A stretch of DNA of 64,000 nt from Martinezella hainanensis (GCF_900094555.1 NZ_FMAC01000001.1:186001-250000); one strand, 5' to 3'. Positions 46,140 through 56,009 are shown, counted from the first letter of the stretch. Made by a program: numbers and translations. Notes: generated from the sequence alone by a model not told the origin.

Positions 46140-49100
46140 GCCGCCGCCTCCTTCCCCTCTTTCAGGCTTTCCAGATCGAAGCGTGCCGAATTGCTTCTCG
46201 GTGTCCAGAGCTTGCGGTCGATCGCCTCAAGAAGACGTTCCCGCATCTCCCGCAGCGCGGCCGGATTCTTCTCCGCCATGAAATCCCGCACATGCTGATC
46301 GACCACGAAAGCCTGGTAGACGGCTTCGAAGTGGTGATTGCCTACTGCCCCCGTCGTCGCGGCGAAGGCGAAGAGATAGTCCACGGTCGCGGAGATCTCG
46401 AAGGCGCCCTTGTAGCCGTGGCGCATGATGCCATCGATCCACTTGGGATTGACGACGCGGCCGCGCACGACACGACCGATCTCTTCCTCAAGCGAGCGGA
46501 TCACAGGCTTTTCCGGCCTCGAATGATCATTGTGATAGATCGAGGGCCGCGCGCCGCCAAGCTGCTCGGCAGCCGCCGCCATTCCGCCCTCGAACTGATA
46601 ATAATCGTCGCTGTCGAGCAGGTCGTGCTCGCGATTGTCCTGGTTCTGCACGACCGCCTGAATAGAACGCAACCGCTCCTCGAAGACGCCGCGTTCGGCT
46701 CTGCCTTCCTCGCCGGCGCCATAGGCATAGCTGCCCCAGACGAGATAGGCTTCGGCGAGATCGGCGCGCCGCTCCCACCCCTTCTCGTCGATGAGCGCCT
46801 GCAGACCGGCACCATAGGCTCCGGGTTTCGACCCAAAAATGCGATAGCCGGCCCTGCGGCGGGCGGAGGCTGCGTCGAGGCCAGCCGCTTCCAGCCGCGC
46901 GATCTCGCCACGCATGCGCTCCGCGATCGGATTGTCGCTCGCATCCTCATCGAGCATGCCGACTGCGCGGATTGCCTTGTCGAACAAAGCGATCTGCTCG
47001 GGAAAGGCATCGCGGAAAAAACCGGAGATACGCAGCGTGACGTCGACACGCGGCCGCCGCAGCATGGCCGGCGGAATGATCTCATAACCAGTAACGCGGC
47101 GAGACGTCATGTCCCAGACGGGCTTGACGCCGATCAGCGCCAGCGCCTGCGCGACATCGTCGCCTCCCGTCCGCATGTTCGACGTGCCCCAGGCCGTCAG
47201 CCCGAAAGAGACAGGCCATTCGCCATGATCCTGAACGTAACGGCGGATCAGCAGCTCGGCCGATTTCTTGCCAAGTTCGTAAGCGGCCGGCGTCGGAACC
47301 GCACGGCTGTCGACAGAATAGAAGTTCCGCCCCGTCGGCAGAACATCCGGCCGGCCGCGCGTCGGCGCACCGGAGGGTCCGGGCGGGACGAAACGGCCGT
47401 CGAGGCCTTTGAGCAGAGCGGAGATTTCCGCATCGCCGCAGGCGAGGATGGACGGCTGGAGCTTTGCGGCAATTTCTTCAAGGACCATACGGGTGTTTGG
47501 CCAGTTCTCTGGGCAAGCCGTTTCGCCAGAGACCAATTGTGCGGCCAGGAGTTCGATCCGCTCCACGGTATCGCCTTGGGTGCGCCAGGGGGTGTCAGAG
47601 ATACTTTGCAGAATAGACGGACGCGGGCCTGCCCATTCCGCGGCCATGTCGCAATCCAATGGATCGAACGGTTTGATCGGAGAGATACCCCCCTCCGTCA
47701 GCTTCGCTGACATCTCCCCCACAAGGGGGGAGATTGGCGGGAGTGTGCCGCTTCGCTTTACCAAATCTTTATCATTAGCGTCAGCGGATTCGATCTCGGT
47801 TTGATGAAGAGAAGCGCCACGGGCCACCAATCTCCCCCCTTGTGGGGGAGATGTCGCATCAGCGACAGAGGGGGGTGTAGCACTCTCCCCATCCACAAGC
47901 GCATCCCGAGCAATCGCCCGCTGCAGGCTCTGATCGCCACCTTCGCCCAGCCCGCGCGGCACTCTTGCCAGCGCCACCGTCAAATCCGTCAGCAACCGCC
48001 CGGAAGGCGAAACGCCGAAAATATGCAGGCCGTCGCGGATCTGCATTTCCTTGAGATCGCAGAGATAGGCGTCGAGCTTGCGCAATGCCTCGTCTTCGCC
48101 CTCGCCCTTGGCAATGCCGGCATCCTGATCGAGCCCGATATCGGCGACGAGATCGAGGATCTGCTTGCGGAGCAGCCGGATACGGCGAGGGTCGCCGCCC
48201 GAGGCCTCGTAATATTCGTCGACCAGCGCCTCCAGATCCTTCAGCGGACCGTAGCTTTCAGCGCGCGTCAGCGGCGGCGTCAGGTGGTCGATGATGACGG
48301 CGCTCGTGCGGCGCTTGGCCTGCGTACCCTCGCCTGGATCGTTGACGATGAAGGGATAAAGGTTCGGCAGCGGCCCGAGGATCGCTTCCGGGTAGCAGCT
48401 TTCCGAAAGCGCCAGCGCCTTGCCCGGCAGCCACTCGAGATTGCCGTGCTTGCCCATATGGATGACGGCATGGGCACCGAAGGAGCGACGCAGGAAGGCA
48501 TAGAACGCAAGGTAGCCGTGCGGCGGAACGAGATCGGGAGAGTGATAGCTCTCCTTCGGATCGATATTATAGCCGCGCACCGGCTGGATGCCGACAAGCA
48601 TCTCGCCGAAACGGGCGAACGGCAGAGCAAAGCCGCTGTCGAGCGCATAAGGGTCCGCCTGCGGCTCGCCCCAGCGCGCCGTGATCTCATCCTGAATCTG
48701 TTTGGGAAGCGACGAGAAGAAATCTCTGTAGTCGCTGAAAGAAAGCGTCTCGCGAACGACGCGGCCATCATGCCCGGAATTTGTCGGGCCTTCCGCCAGA
48801 TGCCGCATCAGCGCATCGCCATCGGCAGGCAGATCGGCAACATCATAGCCTGCCGCTTGCATCGCCTTCAGCACCTCGATCGTGCCGGCCGGCGTATCCA
48901 GCCCGACGCCGTTGCCGAGACGCCCATCGCGGTTGGGATAGTTCGCCATAACAAGCGCGACACGGCGATCGCCGGGCGGCGTGCTGCGCAGCCGCGCCCA
49001 ATTGGCGGCGAGCCGCGCCGTATAGCGCATGCGGTCCTCAAGCGGTTCGCTGGCGACGATATTGGCCTCGACCCTCTCGTCATAGCGGGCAGCCGCCTTG

Positions 49101-50116
49101 AAGGACACGGCGCGAGCAAGAACGCGGCCATCTACCTCGGGCAGCGCTACATTCATGCCGAGATCGCGGGCCGAAAGCCCCTGTGAGGACGCCTCCCAGG
49201 CTTCTTTCGACGACGCCGAGAAGATGGCCTGCAGAACGACGGCCTCGCCCGTCTCCAGCACCGTCGCTTGACGATCCGCGCCCGGCGCCGAAACCGCAAA
49301 GCCGGTGGCATTGATGACCACGCCCGGCTTCAGCTCGGTAAAGACGCTTTCGAGAATGCCGACTGACACGGCATCCTTGAGACTATAGGCAAAGACCGGC
49401 AGCGGCCGCATACCCTCGGCGATAAGCGCCTCCATCATGGCTTCGACCGGCTTGGTCTCACCGCTCTGGACCAGCGCGCGATAGAAGGAAATCGCGACGG
49501 TCGGGGGTTCGGGTCCCTCCGGGACCACCACCCTCGAATTGGAAATTCTTCTCCAATCCTCAACACCGATCACACCCCGACCCGGCCACCAGATACCGGC
49601 CTTCATCAGGGGCGCAGCCGACATCGGCTTCTCGGCGCCTGAGAGCATAGCCTCGGCATAAGCGAGAAACGCACGCGAATTCGCCTCCCCGCCCTCGATC
49701 AGGTAGGACCAGAGCGCATTGAGATCATCGAGCGCGACGTTGGAAAAAGGCGTCAGCCCCGGATCGGGCTTCGAATCCCCCGGCAGCACCGCAATCATTG
49801 CACTCTGCCGCGCCGCACAGGCATGCAGCGCCTCCAGAGCATAGTGGAAGTAGCTTGCCCCTCCCAGCGCCCGTACGATGATGAGCTTCGCATGCCGGGC
49901 CGTCCTGTCGACATAGGTATCGACGGACATCGGATGCTTGAGGCTCATCAGGCTCGCAAGTCGAAGGGAACGGCCGCCCTCGCCGTACGCTGCGGCAATC
50001 GCCGCAAGCTCGGTATCGGCGGCAGACAGAAAGAGGATATCGCCGGGCGACTGCCCGAGATCGATAGCCTCCTCGCCGTCGCTGATCGTTCCCTTCTGTG
50101 CCAGGAGGAGATGCAT
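46136..50116 (-). CDS. cobN: Cobaltochelatase subunit CobN
   Basis: The large subunit of the ATP-dependent CobNST chelatase, which inserts cobalt into hydrogenobyrinic acid a,c-diamide. It has 1326 residues, about 50 more than is usual. Family blocks are intact, for example GRGVIGVEDWRRISNSRVV, HMGKHGNLEWLPGKALALS (the HGNLEW motif), AWGTSNMRTGGDDVAQALALIG and the end SARFDLESLKEGKEAAA. The excess length comes from residues ~744-811, which are encoded by two inverted palindromic repeats and the DNA between them. Overlaps the cupin gene by four bases; cobW ends ten bases before its start. Confidence 0.96.
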   Translation of the reverse strand: MHLLLAQKGTISDGEEAIDLGQSPGDILFLSAADTELAAIAAAYGEGGRSLRLASLMSLKHPMSVDTYVDRTARHAKLIIVRALGGASYFHYALEALHACAARQSAMIAVLPGDSKPDPGLTPFSNVALDDLNALWSYLIEGGEANSRAFLAYAEAMLSGAEKPMSAAPLMKAGIWWPGRGVIGVEDWRRISNSRVVVPEGPEPPTVAISFYRALVQSGETKPVEAMMEALIAEGMRPLPVFAYSLKDAVSVGILESVFTELKPGVVINATGFAVSAPGADRQATVLETGEAVVLQAIFSASSKEAWEASSQGLSARDLGMNVALPEVDGRVLARAVSFKAAARYDERVEANIVASEPLEDRMRYTARLAANWARLRSTPPGDRRVALVMANYPNRDGRLGNGVGLDTPAGTIEVLKAMQAAGYDVADLPADGDALMRHLAEGPTNSGHDGRVVRETLSFSDYRDFFSSLPKQIQDEITARWGEPQADPYALDSGFALPFARFGEMLVGIQPVRGYNIDPKESYHSPDLVPPHGYLAFYAFLRRSFGAHAVIHMGKHGNLEWLPGKALALSESCYPEAILGPLPNLYPFIVNDPGEGTQAKRRTSAVIIDHLTPPLTRAESYGPLKDLEALVDEYYEASGGDPRRIRLLRKQILDLVADIGLDQDAGIAKGEGEDEALRKLDAYLCDLKEMQIRDGLHIFGVSPSGRLLTDLTVALARVPRGLGEGGDQSLQRAIARDALVDGESATPPSVADATSPPQGGRLVARGASLHQTEIESADANDKDLVKRSGTLPPISPLVGEMSAKLTEGGISPIKPFDPLDCDMAAEWAGPRPSILQSISDTPWRTQGDTVERIELLAAQLVSGETACPENWPNTRMVLEEIAAKLQPSILACGDAEISALLKGLDGRFVPPGPSGAPTRGRPDVLPTGRNFYSVDSRAVPTPAAYELGKKSAELLIRRYVQDHGEWPVSFGLTAWGTSNMRTGGDDVAQALALIGVKPVWDMTSRRVTGYEIIPPAMLRRPRVDVTLRISGFFRDAFPEQIALFDKAIRAVGMLDEDASDNPIAERMRGEIARLEAAGLDAASARRRAGYRIFGSKPGAYGAGLQALIDEKGWERRADLAEAYLVWGSYAYGAGEEGRAERGVFEERLRSIQAVVQNQDNREHDLLDSDDYYQFEGGMAAAAEQLGGARPSIYHNDHSRPEKPVIRSLEEEIGRVVRGRVVNPKWIDGIMRHGYKGAFEISATVDYLFAFAATTGAVGNHHFEAVYQAFVVDQHVRDFMAEKNPAALREMRERLLEAIDRKLWTPRSNSARFDLESLKEGKEAAA
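47683..47882. repeat. Pair of inverted palindromic repeats inside cobN
   Basis: Two copies of a ~55-base element lie in opposite orientation at 47685-47740 and 47824-47880. Each has the core ATCTCCCCC.ACAAGGGGGGAGAT (itself a hairpin), flanked by a CCCCCCTC...GTC-GAC segment. The segment stays in frame and is translated as TPPSVADATSPPQGG... and ...LPPISPLVGEMSAKLTEGG. The same element is familiar as an intergenic repeat in Rhizobium; here it is coding. Confidence 0.85.
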
Positions 50117-50125
50117 GGATTTCCC

Positions 50126-51181
50126 TTAGACCAGCGCTTCGATCGCCCTACGCACGACGGTCTCGTCCATCTCGTGCAGGCCGATCACCACAAGCCGTGT
50201 CGCGCGCGCTTCGCCCGGCGTCCAGGCGCGGTCGAAATAGGTGTCGATGCGGCTGCCGACGGCCTGCAGCTGCAGGCGCATGGGCTTACCGGGGACATCG
50301 ACGAAGCCCTTGAGGCGCAGCACGTCATGCTCCGCGATCACGCCCTTCAGCGCATCGATGAATGCGGCCGGGTCGGCAATCGGGCCGAGTTCGACGACGA
50401 AGCTGTCGAATTCGTCGTGGTCATGCGGCGTGCCATCCTCGTGCTCCAGCTCGTGATGGGATTTGCGGTTGACGATATCGTCTTCGGTGCCGATGCCAAG
50501 GCCGAGCAGGACGGCGGCTGGTACGTCGCCGTTCTTCGCCTCGATGATCGTCGGCTTGCGCACCGTGCGCGAGGCGACTTCGGCGCGGACGCGGCCGAGA
50601 CCATCGACATCGATGAGATCGGTCTTGTTGAGCACGATCAGATCGGCGCAGGTCAGCTGGTCTTCGAAAAGCTCTTCGATCGGGCTTTCGTGATCGAGCG
50701 AGTCGTCCTCGACACGGCGGGCTTCGACTGCGTCATGATCATCGGCGAAGCGGCCGGCGGCGACGGCGGCGCTATCGACCACGGTGATGACGCCGTCGAC
50801 GGTCACATGCGTGCGGATGTCAGGCCAGTTGAAGGCGGCGACCAGCGGCTGGGGCAGAGCGAGACCCGAGGTCTCGATGACGATGTGATCCGGGCGGGCG
50901 TCGCGCTCCAAAAGCTTCGTCATGGTCGGAATGAAATCATCGGCAACGGTGCAGCAGATGCAGCCATTGGTCAGCTCGATGATATCGTCTTCGGTGCAGT
51001 TCTCCGCGCCGCAGCCCTTGAGCACGTCGCCGTCGACGCCGAGATCGCCGAACTCGTTGATGATCAAAGCGATCTTCTTGCCGCCGGCATTCTGCAGGAG
51101 GTTGCGGATCATCGTCGTCTTGCCGGCTCCCAGGAAGCCGGTGATGACGGTGGCGGGAATCTTTTCCTGGTTCATATTCAT
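50126..51181 (-). CDS. cobW: CobW, COG0523 GTPase of cobalamin synthesis
   Basis: A GTPase of 351 residues. The P-loop GFLGAGKTT is at 15-23, and the CxCC metal motif NGCICCTVADDF is at 73-84 (C74, C76, C77). A histidine/acidic stretch (HHELEHEDGTPHDHDEFD) precedes the CobW_C domain. CobW is thought to deliver cobalt to CobN. Its ATG at 51181 overlaps the cobP stop (TGATG). It is ten bases upstream of cobN in the same run. Confidence 0.94.
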   Translation of the reverse strand: MNMNQEKIPATVITGFLGAGKTTMIRNLLQNAGGKKIALIINEFGDLGVDGDVLKGCGAENCTEDDIIELTNGCICCTVADDFIPTMTKLLERDARPDHIVIETSGLALPQPLVAAFNWPDIRTHVTVDGVITVVDSAAVAAGRFADDHDAVEARRVEDDSLDHESPIEELFEDQLTCADLIVLNKTDLIDVDGLGRVRAEVASRTVRKPTIIEAKNGDVPAAVLLGLGIGTEDDIVNRKSHHELEHEDGTPHDHDEFDSFVVELGPIADPAAFIDALKGVIAEHDVLRLKGFVDVPGKPMRLQLQAVGSRIDTYFDRAWTPGEARATRLVVIGLHEMDETVVRRAIEALV

Positions 51182-51705
51182 CAACCCTTCATTTTCAGCG
51201 GCAGGCCCGCTGCGATAAAATAAACTTCGGCACTCGCCGCCGCGACCATCTGGTGCAGGCGGCCGGCATGATCGCGAAACTCGCGCGCCATGCGATTTTC
51301 AGGCACGATGCCGAGGCCCACCTCGTTGGAGACGAGAACGAGCCGTGATCGTGCGGTCGGCAGAAAGGCAGCCAGGCCAGCAAACTCCGCGACCATATCC
51401 CGCTCGGCCATCATCAGGTTGGTGACCCAAAGCGTCAGGCAGTCGATAAGCACTGCCCGCCCCTCGGCGTCGATGGCGGCGAGCTGCCCGACAAGGTCGA
51501 TCGGCTCCTCATGCGTCTGCCATTGATCACCGCGGTCAGCGCGATGCTGGGCGATGCGCTCACGCATCTCGTCGTCCCACGCCTGCCCTGTCGCCACATA
51601 GTGACGTTCGAGGCCGGCATCCGAAATCAGGGATTCGGCAAATCTGGATTTGCCGGAACGCGCGCCCCCAAGGACGAAGACTGCTCGGGAAGTTGAAGAC
51701 GACAT
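51181..51705 (-). CDS. cobP: Adenosylcobinamide kinase / adenosylcobinamide-phosphate guanylyltransferase
   Basis: A bifunctional enzyme of 174 residues (CobU in Salmonella naming) that phosphorylates adenosylcobinamide and transfers GMP to it. The P-loop is [16 protein letters not shown], the [19 protein letters not shown] segment holds the guanylylated-histidine region, and [13 protein letters not shown] follows. It is the first gene after the cobalamin riboswitch and so heads the controlled operon. Confidence 0.95.
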   Translation of the reverse strand: MSSSTSRAVFVLGGARSGKSRFAESLISDAGLERHYVATGQAWDDEMRERIAQHRADRGDQWQTHEEPIDLVGQLAAIDAEGRAVLIDCLTLWVTNLMMAERDMVAEFAGLAAFLPTARSRLVLVSNEVGLGIVPENRMAREFRDHAGRLHQMVAAASAEVYFIAAGLPLKMKG

Positions 51706-51761
51706 GCCTTATGCCCGCTCCCACGCAAAAGCGGAGGTCGGCAGCCTACAGCTGAAACCGG

Positions 51762-51781
51762 AAAAAGGGCGTCTACACGCC
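51762..51781 (-). terminator. Probable attenuator after the cobalamin riboswitch
   Basis: On the minus strand a small hairpin GGCGT/ACGCC with loop GTAG is followed by CTTTTT, about 55 bases before cobP. It sits after the B12 box, where a riboswitch-controlled terminator would be expected. The stem is short, so control at translation is also possible. Confidence 0.5.
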
Positions 51782-51857
51782 AAAAACTCGTCTTGCGCCA
51801 CGACAACCTCCGTGCTGGCAGCGGAACTCACGTTCCAGAACAGGCTCTGTGCCCGGC

Positions 51858-52240
51858 ACGTATGGCAGGTCTCCTGGCTCGCGGATAAGGCGCCGCGACG
51901 GGGGCCGACCGAAACCGGTCGCCCCCGATCGTGCGCCAGCGGGTCTTTCTCGCCTTCCCGGCATCCATCATGAAAAGGCGGACGATTCGTAGAATGAGAG
52001 GCGTCCAGCCCCGGTTGATCATGATGCCACGCCAGTGGCTTTTTCGATTTGCGCCTGCCCCGCCCGGTTCGCCCCATGCGAACCATCGACGGAATTGGCT
52101 TCAAACCGAACGAAAGACCCTGACCGCTCTACAGTCGCGGGGTCGGCTGTGATGAGAACGCCCGGCTTGGGTCCGTCCCGTCACATTCCCTTTTCATCCC
52201 ATGCGGCAGATCGCCGCTCAGGAACCATTCGTTATGCCGC
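51858..52240 (-). promoter_or_regulatory. Cobalamin (AdoCbl) riboswitch, enlarged
   Basis: Read on the minus strand from 52240, the aptamer landmarks occur in order: GGTTCC, GGGATGAAAAGGGAA, CCCCGCGACTGT, GCCACTGG, GGGAAGGCGAGAAAGACCCG and finally the B12 box GCCAGGAGACCTGCC (51864-51878). These are the conserved elements of the cobalamin riboswitch. Its span of about 380 bases is nearly twice the usual because three peripheral arms are expanded. It should lower expression of cobP-cobW-cobN-cupin-cobO when cobalamin is abundant. Confidence 0.92.
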
Positions 52241-52424
52241 AATGATTAGGCTTTCACTTAGTTCAAGTCAATCAAGGGCATGGATGCGACCCGCGCCATC
52301 CTGATTGCGAAATCGGTTGAAAATTCCCATAAAACCAGCGGCTTTTTTGCCGTATTTCTTTGATGTTAGGAGTTTATAGAGGGTAAGCCCTCACATTCGA
52401 GTAAAAACGTATCGTCCGCTTCCA

Positions 52425-54221
52425 ATGTTGCAGAAATTCCAACCGCGACGCCTCGGCGTCTTCTCGGCCCTATTCGATCTCGGTCGCTTCAGGGCATTGC
52501 TGCGCCGTGGCGAGTTGGGACTTGTTTTTGCCGGCGCGCTGGTGGGAATAGCATCCGGCTGCGCCGTAACTGCGATGAGCTATATCTCGCGCAAGCTTCA
52601 CAGCGTCATCTACGGCATAACCGACTACGAACGCCTGAGTTCGGCGGCAATGGCGATTCCCGATAAATCGGTATTGTTCATCGCGCCGATCGCCGGTGGC
52701 ATCATTCTCGGCATCCTGCTCTATATATTGTCGCGCACGCGCAAGAAACCGATGGTCGACCCGATCGAAGCGAATGCGCTGCATGGCGGTCGCATGTCGC
52801 TCACCGACAGTATCATCGTCGCGGTGCAGAACCTGATCTCGAATGGATTCGGCGCGTCTGTCGGGCTTGAAGCGGGCTACACACAGCTCGCCGCCGGCAT
52901 TGCCTCCAAATTCGGCTACAAGATGCAGATGCGCCGTGCGGATCTGCGCATGCTCGTCGGCTGCGGCGCTGCCGGCGCTATTGCCGCCGCATTCAATGCG
53001 CCGCTCACGGGTGCTTTCTACGCCTTCGAGCTGATCATCGGTAGTTATTCGATCCTCACGCTGACGCCCGTCGTCGTCTCGGCGCTGATATCGACGATGA
53101 TTGCAAGACTGCTTGCCGGCGATGACTTCGCCATCGACATCGATCACTTCGGTGCGATCGTCCCGGCGGACTATCTCCCGGCCATCCTGCTCGGCGCTTT
53201 CTGTGCCGGTATCGGTATCCTGATCATGCAGGGCGTTGCCTGGGTCGAGGAACTGGCACGCAAGAGTTCCATCGCGCCGCCCTTCCGGCCCGCGCTTGGC
53301 GGCCTGGTCGTCGGAACGTTGGCGCTGATCTCGCCGCAGGTCCTTTCGGCCGGCCATGGTGCGCTGCATCTCAACCTGTCTACAGACGTAACGCTCGGGG
53401 CCTTGGTGGGTCTGTTCCTGCTAAAATCGCTCGCTTCCGCAATATCGATCGGCTCGGGCTTCAGAGGCGGCCTTTTCTTCGCCTCGCTTTTCATGGGCGC
53501 GTTGCTAGGCAAGATTTTTGCCTATTGTGCCCCCTATTTCGATCATGCAACGCTGACGCCGGTCGTCTATGCCGTGGTCGGCATGAGCTCGCTGGCGGTT
53601 GCGATCATCGGCGGTCCGCTGACCATGACGTTCCTGGCACTGGAAATCACCGGGGACTTCCCGATCACCGCCCTGGTACTGGCCGCCGTCATCACCTCGT
53701 CGCTGGTGGTGCGTACCACCTTCGGCTACTCCTTCGCCACATGGCGCTTCCATTTGCGTGGCGAAAGCATCCGCAGCGCCCATGACGTCGGCTGGATTCG
53801 CAACCTTACCGTTGCCCGCATGATGCGCCCGGACGTCCATACGGGCAGCATCGACATGAGCATCGAGGAGTTCCGCAGGAATTTCCCGATCGGCTCGGCC
53901 CAGCGCGTCATCCTGATCGACAAGAACGAGAAATATTCCGGAATGGTCCTTGTGCCCGATGTCTATGCGAGCCCGATCGAAAAGGACGACGAGGAGCACG
54001 GACTTGCCGATTTCATTCGCCTGCGCAACGAGTTCCTGCAGCCGCAGATGAACGCCAAGCAAGCCGCCGCGATGTTCGACCAGACCAAGGCCGAAGCGCT
54101 CGTCGTGGTCAACGATCTGATCGAACGCAAGGTCATCGGCCTGCTGACGGAGAGCTACACGCTGCGTCGCTATAGCGAGGAGCTCGACCGCCGCCGCCGC
54201 GAGGTATCGGGCGAACTCTAG
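52425..54221 (+). CDS. ClC-family chloride channel/transporter with CBS domains
   Basis: The protein has 598 residues: a ClC membrane domain (about residues 25-430) and two C-terminal CBS domains (about 445-590). The gating-glutamate region is GASVGLEAGYTQ, with the proline of GREGP replaced by Gly, and the later filter segment is GSGFRGGLFFASLF. The usual GSGIP filter segment is not recognisable (MVDPIEANALHGG is in its place). This is a divergent ClC subgroup, so anion selectivity may differ. It runs convergently toward cobQ. Confidence 0.88.
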   Translation: MLQKFQPRRLGVFSALFDLGRFRALLRRGELGLVFAGALVGIASGCAVTAMSYISRKLHSVIYGITDYERLSSAAMAIPDKSVLFIAPIAGGIILGILLYILSRTRKKPMVDPIEANALHGGRMSLTDSIIVAVQNLISNGFGASVGLEAGYTQLAAGIASKFGYKMQMRRADLRMLVGCGAAGAIAAAFNAPLTGAFYAFELIIGSYSILTLTPVVVSALISTMIARLLAGDDFAIDIDHFGAIVPADYLPAILLGAFCAGIGILIMQGVAWVEELARKSSIAPPFRPALGGLVVGTLALISPQVLSAGHGALHLNLSTDVTLGALVGLFLLKSLASAISIGSGFRGGLFFASLFMGALLGKIFAYCAPYFDHATLTPVVYAVVGMSSLAVAIIGGPLTMTFLALEITGDFPITALVLAAVITSSLVVRTTFGYSFATWRFHLRGESIRSAHDVGWIRNLTVARMMRPDVHTGSIDMSIEEFRRNFPIGSAQRVILIDKNEKYSGMVLVPDVYASPIEKDDEEHGLADFIRLRNEFLQPQMNAKQAAAMFDQTKAEALVVVNDLIERKVIGLLTESYTLRRYSEELDRRRREVSGEL

Positions 54222-54322
54222 AGCAACTCCAGGAAAGGTGCACAGCGGTTTTCCGTCCGGAATTGTGAGGAAACCAGGAGCTAGATCAGCTTGGAGCTTC
54301 CGTGAAAAGCTGAACCGCTCTA
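54217..54322. repeat. Palindromic repeat between clc and cobQ, holding both stop codons
   Basis: The sequence TAGAGCAACTCCAGGAAAGG...GCGGTTTTCCGTCCGGAATTG...TGAAAAGCTGAACCGCTCTA is a ~105-base element of the type dispersed through Rhizobium genomes. Its first TAG (54219-54221) ends the ClC gene and its other end (CTA at 54320-54322) gives the TAG that ends cobQ. It may also act as a two-way terminator. Confidence 0.75.
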
Positions 54323-55774
54323 GCGCACGAGACTGTCGAGCCACGCAGGATCGAGTACGCTTTCCAGCTCTGCCGCAACTTCGTCCAACGCCGCATCGAC
54401 GCTGGCGCGATAATCCATGCGCTCGCCAGAAAGGCCGAAGCTTGCCAGCAGCTTTGCGCGATAGCTGTCGCTGCCGAAAAGGCCATGCAGGTATGTGCCC
54501 ATGACGCGACAATCCGGCGATAGGGCGCCATCGGGCCGCCCGTCAATGATTGTCGATGGCCGCTCGCAATCAGGCCCCCGCGTCACGCCGAGGTGGATTT
54601 CATAACCCGACAGCGGCACATCATATTCTTTTGAGACCGCGAGGCTGTTGCGCACCGTCTTTTCCGGCGCCATTTCCGTCTCGATATCCAACAGGCCCAA
54701 TCCGGGCGTCTCGGTCACCGATCCTTCGATGCCGAGTGGATCGAAGACGGTATGACCGAGCATCTGATAGCCACCGCAAATGCCGATGACGCGGCCGCCG
54801 CGGCGCACATGTGCAGCAATATCGCGATCCCACCCCTGCTCGCGCAGATCGAGGAGGTCACCGATCGTGGACTTGGAGCCCGGCAGTACGACAAGCGCCG
54901 CATCGGCAGGCAAACGCTCACCTGCGCGGACGAAGACGAGATCGACGTCGGGCTCGGCCCGCAGCGGATCGAGATCGTCGAAATTGGCGATACGCGACAG
55001 CACGGGCACGGCAACCTTCAACGCGCCAGAGGAGCCGCGGGCAAGCCGCTCCAACACCACGGAATCCTCGGCCGGCAGGCGCGCCGCCGCTTTCAGCCAC
55101 GGCACGACACCATGACATTGCCAGCCCGTGAAGCCGCCAATCGCCTCTATGCCCTCACCGAATAGCGAGATATCGCCGCGAAACTTGTTGATCAGGTAGC
55201 CGCGGATCATCCGCCGGTCTTCCTCCGGCAATATATGGTATGTGCCGACCAGCGACGCGATCACGCCGCCGCGGTCTATGTCGCCGACCAGTACGACGGG
55301 GACATTCGCGCGCGTCGCAAAGCCCATGTTGGCAATATCCCCGCGTCGCAGATTGATCTCGGCGGGCGAACCCGCCCCTTCGACGATCACGAGATCCGTT
55401 CCCGCACGCATCGTGGCGAAGCTTTCAAGCACCGCGCCGAGCAGCTGCGGCTTGAGTGCCTGATAATCCCGGCCCTTGGCATGCCCCCAGACCTTGCCCT
55501 GAACGATGATCTGGCTGCCGGTTTCCGATTGCGGCTTCAGCAGCACCGGATTCATGTGCACGGATGAGGGAACGCGTGCCGCCAGCGACTGCAGCCACTG
55601 CGCGCGCCCGATCTCGCCGCCATCTTCGGCAACGGCCGCGTTGTTCGACATGTTCTGTGGCTTGAACGGGCGCACCCTCACGCCCCTGTTTGCAAACAGC
55701 CGGCACAGTCCCGCGACCAATACCGTTTTTCCGACATCGGAGCCGGTTCCCTGCAGCATGATCGCTCTTGTCAT
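54320..55774 (-). CDS. cobQ: Cobyric acid synthase
   Basis: A glutamine amidotransferase of 484 residues that amidates the b, d, e and g side chains of adenosylcobyrinic acid a,c-diamide. The ATP-binding N-terminus is [22 protein letters not shown], followed by [12 protein letters not shown], and the class I glutaminase nucleophile lies in [17 protein letters not shown]. It is transcribed on its own, converging on the ClC gene. Confidence 0.95.
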   Translation of the reverse strand: MTRAIMLQGTGSDVGKTVLVAGLCRLFANRGVRVRPFKPQNMSNNAAVAEDGGEIGRAQWLQSLAARVPSSVHMNPVLLKPQSETGSQIIVQGKVWGHAKGRDYQALKPQLLGAVLESFATMRAGTDLVIVEGAGSPAEINLRRGDIANMGFATRANVPVVLVGDIDRGGVIASLVGTYHILPEEDRRMIRGYLINKFRGDISLFGEGIEAIGGFTGWQCHGVVPWLKAAARLPAEDSVVLERLARGSSGALKVAVPVLSRIANFDDLDPLRAEPDVDLVFVRAGERLPADAALVVLPGSKSTIGDLLDLREQGWDRDIAAHVRRGGRVIGICGGYQMLGHTVFDPLGIEGSVTETPGLGLLDIETEMAPEKTVRNSLAVSKEYDVPLSGYEIHLGVTRGPDCERPSTIIDGRPDGALSPDCRVMGTYLHGLFGSDSYRAKLLASFGLSGERMDYRASVDAALDEVAAELESVLDPAWLDSLVR

Positions 55775-56009
55775 TCCCCACTACCCCTATGGGCCACAGC
55801 CACTGAAAATCCGGAGTTTTGCCTTGATTTCGCCGCGATCTCTAACCGCTGGAAACGGCTGCGACGATACAAAAATGCATCACGTTCAAACATGCTCTGT
55901 TTGCGACATTGGATGACGATTTCATCCATTGTGAGTTACGCCGAAGAGGATTATCTCCATCGCGAAAACACACAACGAAACCGGCCGGTCCGGGTCGGAG
56001 GATACCCCA

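Noticed and set aside
46292..49186. Two long plus-strand frames through cobN
   Set aside because: They lie opposite cobN, which has full family motifs; no ribosome sites or domains.
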